From assembly GCA_020796225.1 (NCBI GenBank), contig CM036756.1, positions 50,820,363-50,884,362 on the forward strand: DNA of 64,000 nt, given 5' to 3'. The position numbers were made by a program, and so were the translations under genes. Shown one piece after another: positions 33,085 to 44,493 of this stretch. Under the pieces are notes generated by a model that was not told the origin of the DNA, made no database searches, and saw only the letters and a list, made by a program, of their open reading frames with translations. Numbering within the stretch: the first letter of the stretch is position 1; every line of letters starts with the position of its first letter. This DNA comes from Arion vulgaris (Eukaryota > Mollusca > Gastropoda > Stylommatophora > Arionidae).

Positions 33085-34716
33085 GGGTATATTCCTTGCC
33101 CTTTCCTTTTAATGATTGGGGTTTTCGTTATCCTTCACAATTTCCTTGGGGGTAGACGTGAGGATGGTTCACGTGCTACCATTGACATTGATCTCAAGGA
33201 TGGCCCGTAAAGGCATCAGATTATAAAGAGGACAACCAGGGTTTATACGGTTTCCACAAATACACAGGAATCCGATATTCCAAAACAGGCCTGATGTTGC
33301 GGATGACGTTCGACCAGATAAAGAAGATGGTTGGATTTTTGTTTAAATCCTGGGGGAATTATGATGATAGATCGTAATAGATCTGTCGAAGATAATATTA
33401 AATCACCTGGACTAACTATTTGGATTTTTGTTTGGTCCCTGAGAGATGAAAGGATGCATTGTATAGCTTCTTTATTGCTGTTCTACGATGTGCAGCTCCT
33501 AAATCGTTTAGAATTTGGTGGGTTCCTTGGGAGTATTTGGATGGATGGTACTATTCCATTGCCAATGATTCTATAATTGGGAATCAAATGTTAAATATTG
33601 TTTGATTCTAATTTAAGATGGTGAGGACTTCAGAGTAGTAAATAAAGTTAGAATATACAAAATAAGCTGTATGTTTATTACTGCTCCTATCCTGTAATTA
33701 ACTTTCAGGGACATTTTTTGGGGGGACCTGAGGAATAATTCTTCTATGATTGTTGGAGAATTTTCAAATGTTTGATGATGATTTTCAAATGTTGACCCAG
33801 GGTTTGTGAGTTACATTTATTGCTTTGTGGATGTTTAGCTAAAGCTATGATGTAGTCATGACATTTTCTTATGCTCTGCAATGACAGAGAGCGGAGAGAT
33901 GTTGATCTCTCTGTTCGCTCCATTCCCTGGGATTGGGAGGTTGATTATTATTACCTCTTGGAGGTTTTAGAGGTCAGATAATGTTGATGTTGGACATTGT
34001 CGTTACAAATTTCATTGCTAGATAGTGGAGCAATGATGATTTTTGGGTGCTTTTCTTTCCTTAGGGTGGGGGTTGGTTATTATTACCTCTTTGAGGTTTT
34101 ATAATTGATCAGTTAACATTATATTATTGTTTTATCTTCAATTTGTAACTTGTTTTTTTTGTTTGAGCTTTCAGATTTTATGACAAGACTCTGACAAGCC
34201 AGAATGACATAGAGATAGTGACATATAGATATGAGCTGCCCTAGCCGATCCTACGACATGTGAGGACAGGATGTCGCAGTACAGCCACCTCACATTGGCC
34301 ATTGCTGTTGGGTCACCGTCGAAGTCATATGGCGCTTAGAGTCCATTTATTATATGTAATGTTGATGACTGATTTCTTTATTACTATTGTTTCAGCACGA
34401 GCGCACAGAGGGTTGACTGTTGAAGTTAGCCATGGTCACTCATGGACCGGTTGATGAGTCACGTCCAACGACATGTGGTGACTAGTTCCCATTTAGCTCA
34501 TTCAACTTGGTTCTCCTGAGATCCCGTCAGGATTTTTCCTTCCTTTCGACCATGGTTGGCTGTTGTAGTTAGTTGTTGTGGAGCCACGTTTAACGACGTG
34601 TAGTGACTTGTTCCTATGTAGCTCTTACAACTCTAATAACCCCGAAGGACTCTCACTGTGCAATTTTGAAGTTTGGGATTTCGCCGTTGTGTCGACTGCG
34701 AGGTCTCCAGGGGGGG
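33085..34716 (+). other. LTR element 3' non-coding region
   Basis: 1.6 kb without a convincing ORF. Related phrases repeat (GGTTATTATTACCTC near 33940-33970 and 34075-34105; ACGACATGTGGTGACT near 34466 and ACGACGTGTAGTGACT near 34592). It ends with CCAGGGGGGG, a likely polypurine tract, directly before the 3' LTR. Confidence 0.55.
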
Positions 34717-35266
34717 TGTAGTGGATAGCCCCCCAGGTGGCAGCTGAGGAAGACAAGTAGCTTTAGTTTATAGTATAGTTGGTAGGATATTTAATAGCAG
34801 AGACTTAGTGTTTGCACTCTCTAAACAGATGGCAAACACTAATACGAGACATTTGACGTAATAAAAGCAAAACGACGTAGTGTTGGCTAGTGACAGATAG
34901 TAACAGTAAGTTAGTAAACAAGCAAGGACGAATTAAGATGTTTGAACGAAGTGGACATGTTTTGATCTTTGTTCAGAAAATAATACTATGTCATCAATAA
35001 ACACATGGAAATAAGAGATGCATCGTAATCGTCATTTATATTGTGTCGTCATATACATGTCAATTGGTAAGGAAATATATTATAATAGGAAATATAACAA
35101 TGAAACAGGAGAATATAGGAACCAAAGGGAATGCAAGGACCTACATCAATAAGGAAGCTACTATGACTATAAAAATAAGTAAACTAATCAATCATAAACA
35201 ACAGCCATCATTATAACAAACAAGCGTTCTCTAATGGGCAGGTGTGGAAAGACCCCCACTATTACA
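34717..35266 (+). repeat. 3' LTR
   Basis: 550 bp, about 99% identical to the 5' LTR by eye, ending ACTATTACA followed by the duplicated TAAC. Confidence 0.85.
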
Positions 35267-36527
35267 TAACCTTTCAATAAAATCTCTCTAAAAGAATCAT
35301 TTTTGTTTTCCAAAAAAACTGTGTAATTGATTCAAAGAGTTCCTAACATCATTTTAGAGAGATACCTGTTGACAGTCAGCGAACTTCTGTGTGCAATATT
35401 AAACGATTAAAGTCTTCGCTCGTTTCGCCTCAAAGCTTTATAAATAATCCTTCAATGAGTGTATTTTCTTCTGGTCATGTTAACTGCTATAATTACATGC
35501 TGTAGGGAGCGATGAAGGCAATTAGTAAGATTTTTTGTGACAAACTGTTATCCGTGTTTCACACAATGCACGGCGACTACATCTGGGACCGTTTTTTTCA
35601 AATATGGAATCAACTAGCTGTAGCGTCCAACCATTGCCAGAGCACCATCTGCAGCAGACAAGATATTATTCAGCGGAATTCTATTTTCTTAAAAATGGTA
35701 TTCCAATACTTCAAATATAGATCTTTCTTTATTGTCCATTTCTAATTTTCTTGCAAATAATGGTTCTTGACAAATGTTTTCATCTTTCATGAAGCGAACA
35801 TACGGCAGAAGTAAAGACTCATTTGCTGGTAAAGAAGACGCATCGAGTTATAAAGAAAGCTTCAAAAGTAGTCCTCAAAACATCATTTCGACGATTCATT
35901 TCTACTCTCAGTGAGAGTTAAAAATACTTTCAGACCGCGGCGTATGCAGTACAGTACGCTAAACCTCACTCACAGCTGGCATTATCAATTCTACACTAAT
36001 ATTTTGCGATTCTTCAGATTTAGCAATAAGTAGGAAGTGTTGCATGAAGAGGTAACCCATCATTTTCTTGTTTTGCTGCGCCGAAACAATACCAGTCAAA
36101 GTTGAACATCTCGAATGTTGATCTCTAAGCTTGAACGTAAGATACATTTTCATCTTTTCTGCCAGGATGTATTTTGCTCACATGTTCTTCTAATCGCGAA
36201 GGTTTCATAACTCCCTCTGAAAACATCTTGTGGCAATTCAGACACATTGGTAATGTCTTGTTTGTGGGTGATTGAATAAAACATATTACAAATACTCAAC
36301 ATCATATTGTCTGTTTTTTCTTTGATTCTGACACAACCTGGCACAATATACATAGATCCTGCCGATTGCACTATTAATCGTTGCGCGTGGGCAGGACCCG
36401 CGTGACTTTGAATTTTCAGCTTAAGGGGGCGGTGGATGGTCCTAAACGCCTCCAAAATTTACTTTTCAGCGCAGTGCCCTTCTCAGCGCACCCCGGTGGG
36501 CAGTACCATCACCGTTGGGAACCTATC
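35267..36527 (-). pseudogene. hAT transposase, N-terminal part of the 15-kb insertion
   Basis: The minus-strand frame 36455-36150 reads KLKIQSHAGPAHAQRLIVQS and SMYIVPGCVRIKEK; the next stretch (36153-35959) reads KMYLTFKLRDQHSRCSTLTG. It matches the other two hAT copies position by position. Frameshifted and with stops. Confidence 0.7.
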
Positions 36528-37075
36528 CTCTATATTATTTGTGCTTAGCTCTAGTCCGGTGTTTCCCGGGACCAAGGAAAATGCAGGGTAAAACTGCAAA
36601 TTGCAATGTGCCGACACGCGCCTCGAGAAGGCTGAGAATGTTCCTACTCCGGAATAAACTCAAAGTGATCAGTAAAGTAAGGCCGACAATGCAAAGATCT
36701 GACAGGTTGTCGGGATCCGAACTTTGGCGAAGGCCGGCACTTTACACAGTGTGTTAAATGAGTATTACGCCGTCCCAGGACAAGCTTATGTGCCCGTGAA
36801 ATGTTCCTGATCCGGAATGACCTCCCAGTTAGAAAGGGCATAACACTCACTCTTTGGCGTAGATCACAAAGCCCAAATATACGGCAAAGCTGATCGAAAA
36901 GACGCAGATTCGGATCGAAATATTTGGTAGAATGGATCATACCCTAGGGCAAGCTACCCTACAGCTGGCTGAAATCGGGTAAACGGGACTAGTCACCATG
37001 GGCGCATAATTGTCAACATAGATCAAGCGTTCTTGTCAAAGGATCAATTATATATCACAAGAAGAATGATAAAAT
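36528..37075 (+). repeat. GC-rich retroposon, right part
   Basis: Continues the repeat interrupted at 21445. 36590-37070 is the reverse complement of the 26.45-26.9 kb part of the second copy, including AAGCCCAAATATACGGCAAAG. Ends near an AG repeat at about 37090. Confidence 0.65.
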
Positions 37076-37400
37076 TGGCGCAAGAATGAACGACAGAGAG
37101 AGAGAGTCTATATGCTCAAAACTTGATGGTGCTCAGCCTGTGATGGACACTTAGGCAGGTGCACTGATGGACCCTCTACCTCGAAAGTGTCCAGCCTAAT
37201 CTACAGGATGTCTTTCTAATTTGCCCTGTGCAGTCAGAAGACAAGAGACTAGACACTGGCCAAACAAAAATAGTTCTTAGAATAATGCACTAGAATTCTG
37301 AGTGTTAACAGCAAAAGAGATGGCTACAGCAAAAATTTGAGCTTGAATACACCTTGATTGAAGAGCAAGTAAATGTATATTGTTTGCAAGAAAATCACAT
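37076..37400. other. No gene recognised
   Basis: AT-rich intron sequence with a short (AG)n run near 37093-37106. No domain or exon seen. Confidence 0.45.
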
Positions 37401-38140
37401 AGCCTTCAAAGTATGAGGCTTTGAGAATTACTGATCCTAACAAGATTTCTGAATTTTAACCAGCCTCTGGAGAGTTGTATTTGCTGCAGTTGCACATGTG
37501 ATCATTCCATATTTCAAAGTTGGGTGGACATAGACTTTCTTTGTGATTTTCATATCCACTCCTCAGTTTGTACCTGACAGTTTTTTCATTATTCAGAGTT
37601 CAAATTTGACTTTTCTTTCTGTTTCTTCTATGTGTGATTACCACATCAGTCTTTTGTAAAATTTTAGCCTCAGGTACATAGGGTGTTTGGACAGGCAATA
37701 TGCTTCAATATTTAACAAAGACCTGGTCTGCTGACTGTGTCAAATGCCTTAGTCAGATCCACGAAAGCAATAAAGGCTTACTCTGCTCTCTGCACTTCTC
37801 CTGTAGTTGTCGAAGAGTAAATATCCTGTCAGTTGTTGACCGTCCAGCTCTGAACCCACATTGTGACTCTAGAAGAACATGCTCTGCCAGTTTCTGTAGT
37901 CGTTTTGAAAGGACCAGTGAAAAGGCCTTGCCTGTGACACTTAAAAGGGAGATGCCTCTGTAGTTGTTACAGTCCCTCTTAGCCCCTTTGTTTTTATAAA
38001 GCATCACTATCTTTCCCTCTCCCAGCACTGAATAAGGAGTTTCAACTAAAAGTTTCAACTCTGTGGGTTCGGAATCCAGCTCGGTTAGTTCATGTTTCGG
38101 TATGATCTGATCAAGGACAAGGTTTGCTGGTTTCTCCACT
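37401..38140 (-). mobile_element. LINE-F RT fragment
   Basis: The minus-strand frame 38139-37753 reads IVMLYKNKGAKRDCNNYRGI, SLLSVTGKAFSLVLSKRLQK and ESQCGFRAGRSTTDRIFTLR, RT motifs preceding the catalytic Asp. An FVDLTKAF-like segment follows at about 37755 and the thumb is shattered downstream. Ends about 100 bp from the GALNT exon at 38244. Confidence 0.75.
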
Positions 38141-38243
38141 GAGTAAAGATTAGAAAATATAATTTTTAGCTATATTACAGTAAGTGAAATAATTATAAAA
38201 ACAGTAATTTTCTGTATAAATTTATCTGTGAACATGAACTTAC

Positions 38244-38341
38244 CAGCAAATCCCTACGATGTGTGTAAAACAGTCGTTTATACTCATCCATCCATACTTC
38301 TGCAAGTCTCATAGAGTTGATGCCATGTGTGTCCTTGTTAC
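38244..38341 (-). CDS. GALNT: GALNT exon (end of catalytic domain)
   Basis: A 98-nt exon entering in phase 1 and leaving in phase 0. It completes a Gly codon and encodes NKDTHGINSMRLAEVWMDEY and KRLFYTHRRDLL. The RLAEVWMDEYK motif is highly conserved in polypeptide GalNAc-transferases. Acceptor TTGCAG (AG at 38342-38343), donor CTG|GTAAGT (38243-38242). The 29 bases before the exon have little pyrimidine tract and contain (GT)6, and a (TA)n tract and a LINE 3' end lie just beyond. Confidence 0.9.
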
Positions 38342-38368
38342 CTGCAATTTACACACACACACTTCTGA

Positions 38369-39162
<794 letters not shown>

Positions 39163-40011
39163 CCTCCCCATGAGGCCATTACCTTGTAGTGGTGGGGAGG
39201 CTTCGTGCTCCAATGATACAGTGAGCTAGGACGGCGGAACTTATGTTCCCGGAAGGGTTACCCAAGCCGGAAAGATCACTGAAGAGGGGACAGACGAAGC
39301 ATGGTCTCCTGGTCCTCCAGGTTGGGGGTTGGGCTTGGGACTAACGATCCCATCCTTTAAAAAAATTAAAGTTACGGAAACAACAACAAACATACAACCT
39401 ATCCACGGGCATGAAGGGCTACCAGAGTCATTGACTCACATGACTGGAAGTGGTGAAAGCCGAAAGGAAGCTACTTTCATGAGGACGGAAGTCCTGAATG
39501 CCAAAACCAAGACCAGAATTGCATGCTAGAATGTAAGAACAATGTACGAAACTGGAAAACTATCACAAATAACAGCAGAAATGAGAAGATATAATATACA
39601 TATCCTAGGGGCTAGCGAGAGCAGATGGACAGGAAATGGAAGAAGTACCACTGCAACAGGTGAAAAGTCCTTTTTCTGGACGAGACGATGACCTACACCA
39701 TGAAGGAGTAGCAGTAACCCTAAGAAAAGGCGTGGAAAAGTGTCTGTTAGAATGGAAACCTATCAGCAGCCGCTGATTAAGATCAGACTAAAGGGGAAGC
39801 ATACAAACATCACAATCCTACAATGCTATGCGCCAACTAATGATAGCGAGGATACAAAGAAAGACTCGTACTACGAAAATCTACAAGCAGAATTAGAAAA
39901 GTCACCATCCCCATATCATTGTTATGGGAGATCTCAATGCGAAGGTCAAACAAGACAACATGCATAGTTATAGAACTATGGGAAAATATGGATGTGGTAT
40001 GATGAACGAAA

Positions 40012-40542
40012 ATGGGAACGTTTAGTAAACTTCTGCAGCATGAACAATCTCATTATAGGAGGAACCCTATTTCAACATTTAGATATCCACAAATTAACAT
40101 GGTATTCCCTAATGGCAGAGATAAAAACCAAACAGACCATATAATGATCAATGGACCCTGGAGACGCTCGCTGCTAGATGTTGTAGTCAAGAGAGGTGCA
40201 GATGTTGGTAGTGACCACCAACTAGTCACAGCTTATGTCAAACTTAAACTAAGAAAAAAAGGACAACAGAAAAACTTCCAAAAGAGGTTCGATGTGGATA
40301 GACTAAAAGACAAGGAAGTAAGGGATAAGTTTATAATGCAGATAAAGAACAGATTCCAAGCCCTAGAAAGTAATGAAAATACTGATGAAACTGACAACAT
40401 GGATAGAACATGGGACAACATAGTATCTATATATAGCAAGAGCAGTGAAGCATGTCTAGGGTACAGCACAAAGAAAAGAATGGATAACACCAACAACATG
40501 GAAAATAATAGACAGCCAAGAATATTAAAAAGAAATTGTTAG
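40012..40542 (+). pseudogene. LINE-H endonuclease C-terminal part and linker
   Basis: A 176-codon open frame. RDKNQTDHIMINGPWRRSLL and GADVGSDHQLVTAYVKLKLR carry the SDH motif of AP-type endonucleases, which nick target DNA to prime reverse transcription. It starts inside the domain because upstream sequence is in other frames. Confidence 0.75.
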
Positions 40543-41047
40543 AAGCAAAGTCTGAAAGACTGAAAGCAAGATACCAAGAACAGTACAAAAGCGCAAGTAA
40601 AGAAATCAAACGGGCTGTGAGAGCTGACAAAAGAATGTGTGTTGAAGACCGGGCAGTACAAGCAGAAGAAGCAGCAAAAAAGTGTGATCAGGGAACAGTG
40701 TACAAAATTACAAAGCTAATAAGCGGAAAACATTACAGGAGATCAAATACTCTCATTAGGATAAGAATGGAATACTATTGACAACGGAAAAGGAACAAGA
40801 AATACAATGGACAGAGCATTTTAAAGAATTGCTAAACAGACCACCGCTAACGTGTAGCAGACATACCAGAACCAACAGAGGAATTAGAAATTGACATTGA
40901 AACACCCAGCCGGGATGAGATCATTACAGCAATTAAATCTCTTAAGAATAACAAGGCACCAGGAATGATAACTTAAACGCAGAACTATTCAAAATAGACC
41001 CAGAACAGAAAAGTTTGCATGCAGTGTTGAAACCTCAGAACTAAAGT

Positions 41048-43336
41048 CTTTCTTCTTTCTTCTTTCTCGAATCCTGTATGCCTCACAGCGTCAGGTCAGG
41101 AAGAGATTTCTAAACGGGCCCTAGTATGCGCTTCGTAGATAGTCTCTTTCGTCGCCTGTTATCTCTGAGGTCCATCTTTTGCGTGGCCGCCTTTTGCTTT
41201 GTACCCATTGTATCGAAGCAGCATTGCTCTTTGGGGTGCACTGTCTGATGGTAATCTGCTTACGTGACCGAACCATTTAATTTGTTGTTTCTTGATGAAG
41301 TCTAGTACTGATGTTGTACCCACTTTTTCCTGATGTCTTCATTTCTCAACCGGTCTCTTCTTGTTACACCCAGCATTCTGCGTAGACACTTCATCTCTGT
41401 TGTGACTAGTTTTCTTCTATCGCTTGTTGTCAGCGTCCAGGTTTGGCACTGGTAACATAATGTGGGAGAAAGATTGTGTTGAACATTGCTCTTTTTGTGT
41501 TCATGGTGACGTGTTTGCATCTTAAAATTGGCGCCATTTGCCCTATCATTTGATTTGCTTTGTTGCATCTGTGTTGAATTTCATTAGTTATTCTTCCATT
41601 TGCTGAAAAATGCTCCCCAGGTATGTGAAATCTTTACTTGATTTAGTAGATGATTATCGATGGAGATGTTGGTAGTGTTTTCTCTCTGGCTGAATGTCAT
41701 TACTTCTGTTTTGTCGATGTTAATTCTCATGTTGTATTCGTTACATGCTAACTGGAGTCTGTTGATGTGTTGTTGTAGTTGTTCTTCTGTTGTTGATATG
41801 ATTGCCTGATCGCCTGCAAAAAGAAATTCATTTAAGAGTTCTCCGAGGTTGTTTCCTTCGCTGGTGTTAGCTATTTTACAAATGTGGTCAATGTACGTGA
41901 TGAATAGCAGCGGGATAGTACGCAACCTTGTCTTACTCCTGACCCTACGTGAAACTTTTCTGATAATCCTGTATTTGTTCTAATCGCACATTGGCTGTCA
42001 GTATAAATGTTCTTGCAAAGGTTGATTAGGTGTTCATTAACCCCATAGGTTGTTAGTATTTTCCACAACTTGTGCCTATCTACGCGTCAACGCTTTTCCT
42101 GATCTACAAATGCAACGTGCAAATGTTTGTCGGATTCGATAGTCCTTTCTACTAACTGTCTGAGGACGAATATTGCGTCTGTACAGCTTTTGTTCTTCCT
42201 GAATCCCATTTGGGAGTCATTAAGCTGTGGCTCAGGATGTGGCGGAGCCTTTTCTCAAGTATTTTGCAGAATATTTTCCCAGTGTGGCTCAGTAGCGCTA
42301 TGCCTCTATACTTTGTACAGTCCCTCTTGCTACCTTTCTTCTTCCAGATGGGAACAATTGTAGCATTCCTCCAATCTACTGGTGTTTCTTGTGTGATCCA
42401 GACTTGGTTGAATAGTCTATGGAGCCAGCTGATTCCTACCTCTTTAGTTGCTTTGATTAGGTCGGCCGGGATATTGTCTGGGCCTGGTGTTTTATTAGGT
42501 GGGGCCATATTTACAGCATTTCTGATCTCTGATAGTGTTATGCTTGGTTCTACTTTTGAAGTTACATTTACTGTGTGTTCTTGAGTGTTCGGTTGGTCCT
42601 CTTGTTGTAGGTTGAGAAGTTCACTAAAGTATTGTCGCCATCTGTTCATTATCATTTTTGGATCATTAAGAGCTTGGCCGTTTTCATCGTTAATAATTTC
42701 AGTTGGGTCATATTGTTCTTGTCTTTCCCGCATAGCTTTAATTTTCTTGTAAAAATGTCTTGTTGAATTTTGTAGTCTGAATTTAATGTTTCGCCATAAT
42801 CTTGCCATGCTTGTATTTTAGACTTCTTTATTATCTCCTTGGCTTGTTTTCTAGCTGTTCTATACTCAGTGAGGTCGTTTTGATGTTTGTTTTTGCCCAT
42901 AAGTTGTATCTGTGTTTTTTCTCCTTTACCGCTAGTTTCACTTCGTCATTCCACCAAGTTGTGATTTTTGGTCGGTACTCTGTATTTTACTGTTCCGCAT
43001 GTTTCTTTGGCTGCTTCTAATAAAGTTCTCTTAAATACTGTCCATTCTTCTTCTACTGACTTGCTTTCTTCAGTTAGTTTAGCAAAATTATCTTTGAAGA
43101 TATGACTCTTGTGTGTTGACATCTGTTAATTTATTGATTTTGATTATTTCTTTTGTAGTCGTGTGTTGCCCTCTGGTACTCTTCTTGTGGGTTCTGATAG
43201 TCATAACTACCGCTTTGTGGTCCGTGTCTATGCATAAATTTGGTATAGCCTAGCGTCTACCACTGACCTTTTGATCTTTTGACTAGAATGAAATCTATTT
43301 GGCTCTTGCAGTCTAAGTTGTTCCATTTGTACCAAA
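41048..43336 (-). mobile_element. LINE-I, innermost insertion with 13-bp duplication
   Basis: TCAGAACTAAAGT occurs at 41035-41047 and 43337-43349. The 3' end at 41048 has a GAAAGAAGAAAGAAGAAAG-type tail on the minus strand. Frame 42808-42152 reads RNSTRHFYKKIKAMRERQEQ, NKTPGPDNIPADLI and YRGIALLSHTGKIFCKILEK; 42068-41871 has VGSGVRQGCVLS; 41925-41584 has a changed motif C (LFAGDQ for FADDQ); 41568-41302 gives the thumb. It is 5'-truncated in the endonuclease. Confidence 0.85.
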
Positions 43337-43575
43337 TCAGAACTAAAGTTTGAAGTAAAAACAGGCGTGCGACAAGCATGTGTTATGTCAGCCCTATTAT
43401 TCAACACTGTCATAGATTGGGTGATGCGTAAACAACGGAAGATAAGGCAAGAGGTATTAGATGGACGCTAACATCCACTCTGGAAGACCTAGATTTTGCA
43501 GATGACATCGAACTCCTATCTCATACACATAGAGATATCCAGGAAAAGACCTGCCGCCTTAACCAATATAGTGAG

Positions 43576-44275
43576 ATGGTTGGGCTGAAAATAAATCAGA
43601 AGAAAACTGAAGTAATGACTCTGAACATAGCAACCCCAGCATCAGTCAAACTAGAAGGTAAAACCCTCCGAGATACAACCGCTTTCACATACCTTGGAAG
43701 TGTTATTTGCAATGAAGGAGGCGCTGGATCTGACATTAAAAACAGACTGAGTAAGGCACGAAGTGCATTCATGACCCTTCAGACCGCCTGGAAATCTGCC
43801 CAATACAGCATCATAACCAAGACTAGTATCTATAACAGCTGTGTGCTGTCAACATTGCTGTACTGATCGGAATGCTGGAGAATGACAGAACAGGATATGT
43901 CCAGACTCTCCACCTTTCATACAACTTGTCTCGAAAATCTTACGCGTGTACTGGCCAACTACTATCTCGAACCAAGAATTGCTTGCACGATGCCAACAAG
44001 AGAATATGGGCACTATCATTCGAAGACGACACTGGAGATGGATTGGACATGTGATGTGCATGGAGACTGGCTCCGACACGAAAACTGCACTGAGATGGAC
44101 TCCAGAGGGTAGGCGAAAGCGTGGAAGACCCAAGACGACCTGGAGGAGAACGATAGAGCAAGAACTGAAGGAAATGAATCATAGCTGGAACACAATACAG
44201 AGGAAGGCCACGAACAGGGAAGAATGGTGTGCGTTTGTTACTGCCCTAAACGCCAAGGGCATAACAGGCTAAAGA
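43576..44275 (+). pseudogene. LINE-H RT thumb and C-terminal region
   Basis: Frames 43576-43866 (LKINQKKTEVMTLNIATPAS, FTYLGSVICNEGGAGSDIKN) and 43946-44272 (RRRHWRWIGHVM, RRKRGRPKTTWRRTIEQELK) are split by a stop and frameshift near 43866-43946. The C-terminal basic region is typical of these LINEs. Confidence 0.8.
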
Positions 44276-44276
44276 G

Positions 44277-44484
44277 AGTGCATCTCATCGGCAATGCTAT
44301 TCAGATACAAGTGTAAGAGAAACAGTGGATACAGCGAACAAATTAAACGGTTCAGATACATAAGCAAATTACGAACAGGTAGTGCATCTCATCGGCAATG
44401 CTATTCAGATACAAGTGTAAGAGAAACAGTGGATACAGCGAACAAATTAAATGGTTCAGACACATAAGCAAATTACGAACAGGC
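44277..44484 (+). repeat. Two 104-bp tandem units at the LINE-H 3' end
   Basis: AGTGCATCTCATCGGCAATG begins both units (44277 and 44381). They differ at about two bases. The repeat forms most of the 3' untranslated tail of LINE-H. Confidence 0.9.
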
Positions 44485-44493
44485 TAAAGAGAG

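Larger units (their letters stand above)
28641..35266 (+). mobile_element. 6.6-kb LTR retrotransposon without pol
   Basis: Two near-identical LTRs (28641-29193, 34717-35266) start TG and end CA. A 4-bp duplication TAAC flanks the element (28637-28640, 35267-35270), and the uninterrupted hAT site is present at 12135-12138. The internal 5.5 kb holds a gag-like frame and one long ORF of unknown function. I find no protease, RT, RNase H or integrase in any frame. A possible primer site starts at 29195 (TGGTGTCCAG) and a G-rich polypurine tract precedes the 3' LTR. It must have moved using proteins from elsewhere. Confidence 0.85.
21454..36527 (-). mobile_element. 15.1-kb hAT insertion carrying a LINE and later insertions
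   Basis: The hAT termini CATAGGTTCCCAACC (21454) and GTTGGGAACCTATC (ending 36527) are flanked by exact 8-bp duplications CTCTATAT (21446-21453, 36528-36535). The interrupted GC-rich sequence is uninterrupted near 26956-26963 in another copy. From the hAT 5' end on the minus strand: hAT N-terminus (36527-35267), LTR element, hAT middle (28640 to about 28140), LINE-A with insertions (about 28140-22025), hAT C-terminus (22020-21454). It sits in the GALNT intron between the 38.2 and 13.7 kb exons. Confidence 0.8.
39163..44493 (+). mobile_element. LINE-H, second-level insertion with 11-bp duplication
   Basis: ATCTGCAGTCC occurs at 39152-39162 and 44494-44504. A leader (CATGAGGCCATTACCTTG) starts the element. 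The endonuclease runs from about 39530 (NIHILGASESRWTGNGR, ILQCYAPTNDSED, WRRSLLDVVVKRGADVGSDH). A linker (40536-40781) leads into RT with NKAPG; RT resumes after the LINE-I insertion with TGVRQACVMSALLFN and LDFADDIELLS. The thumb and C-terminus run to 44275. About 500 bp of RT expected for the family is missing before 41040. Many stops. Confidence 0.85.

Noticed and set aside
42210..42584. 124-codon plus-strand ORF
   Set aside because: Antisense of the LINE-I RT frame.
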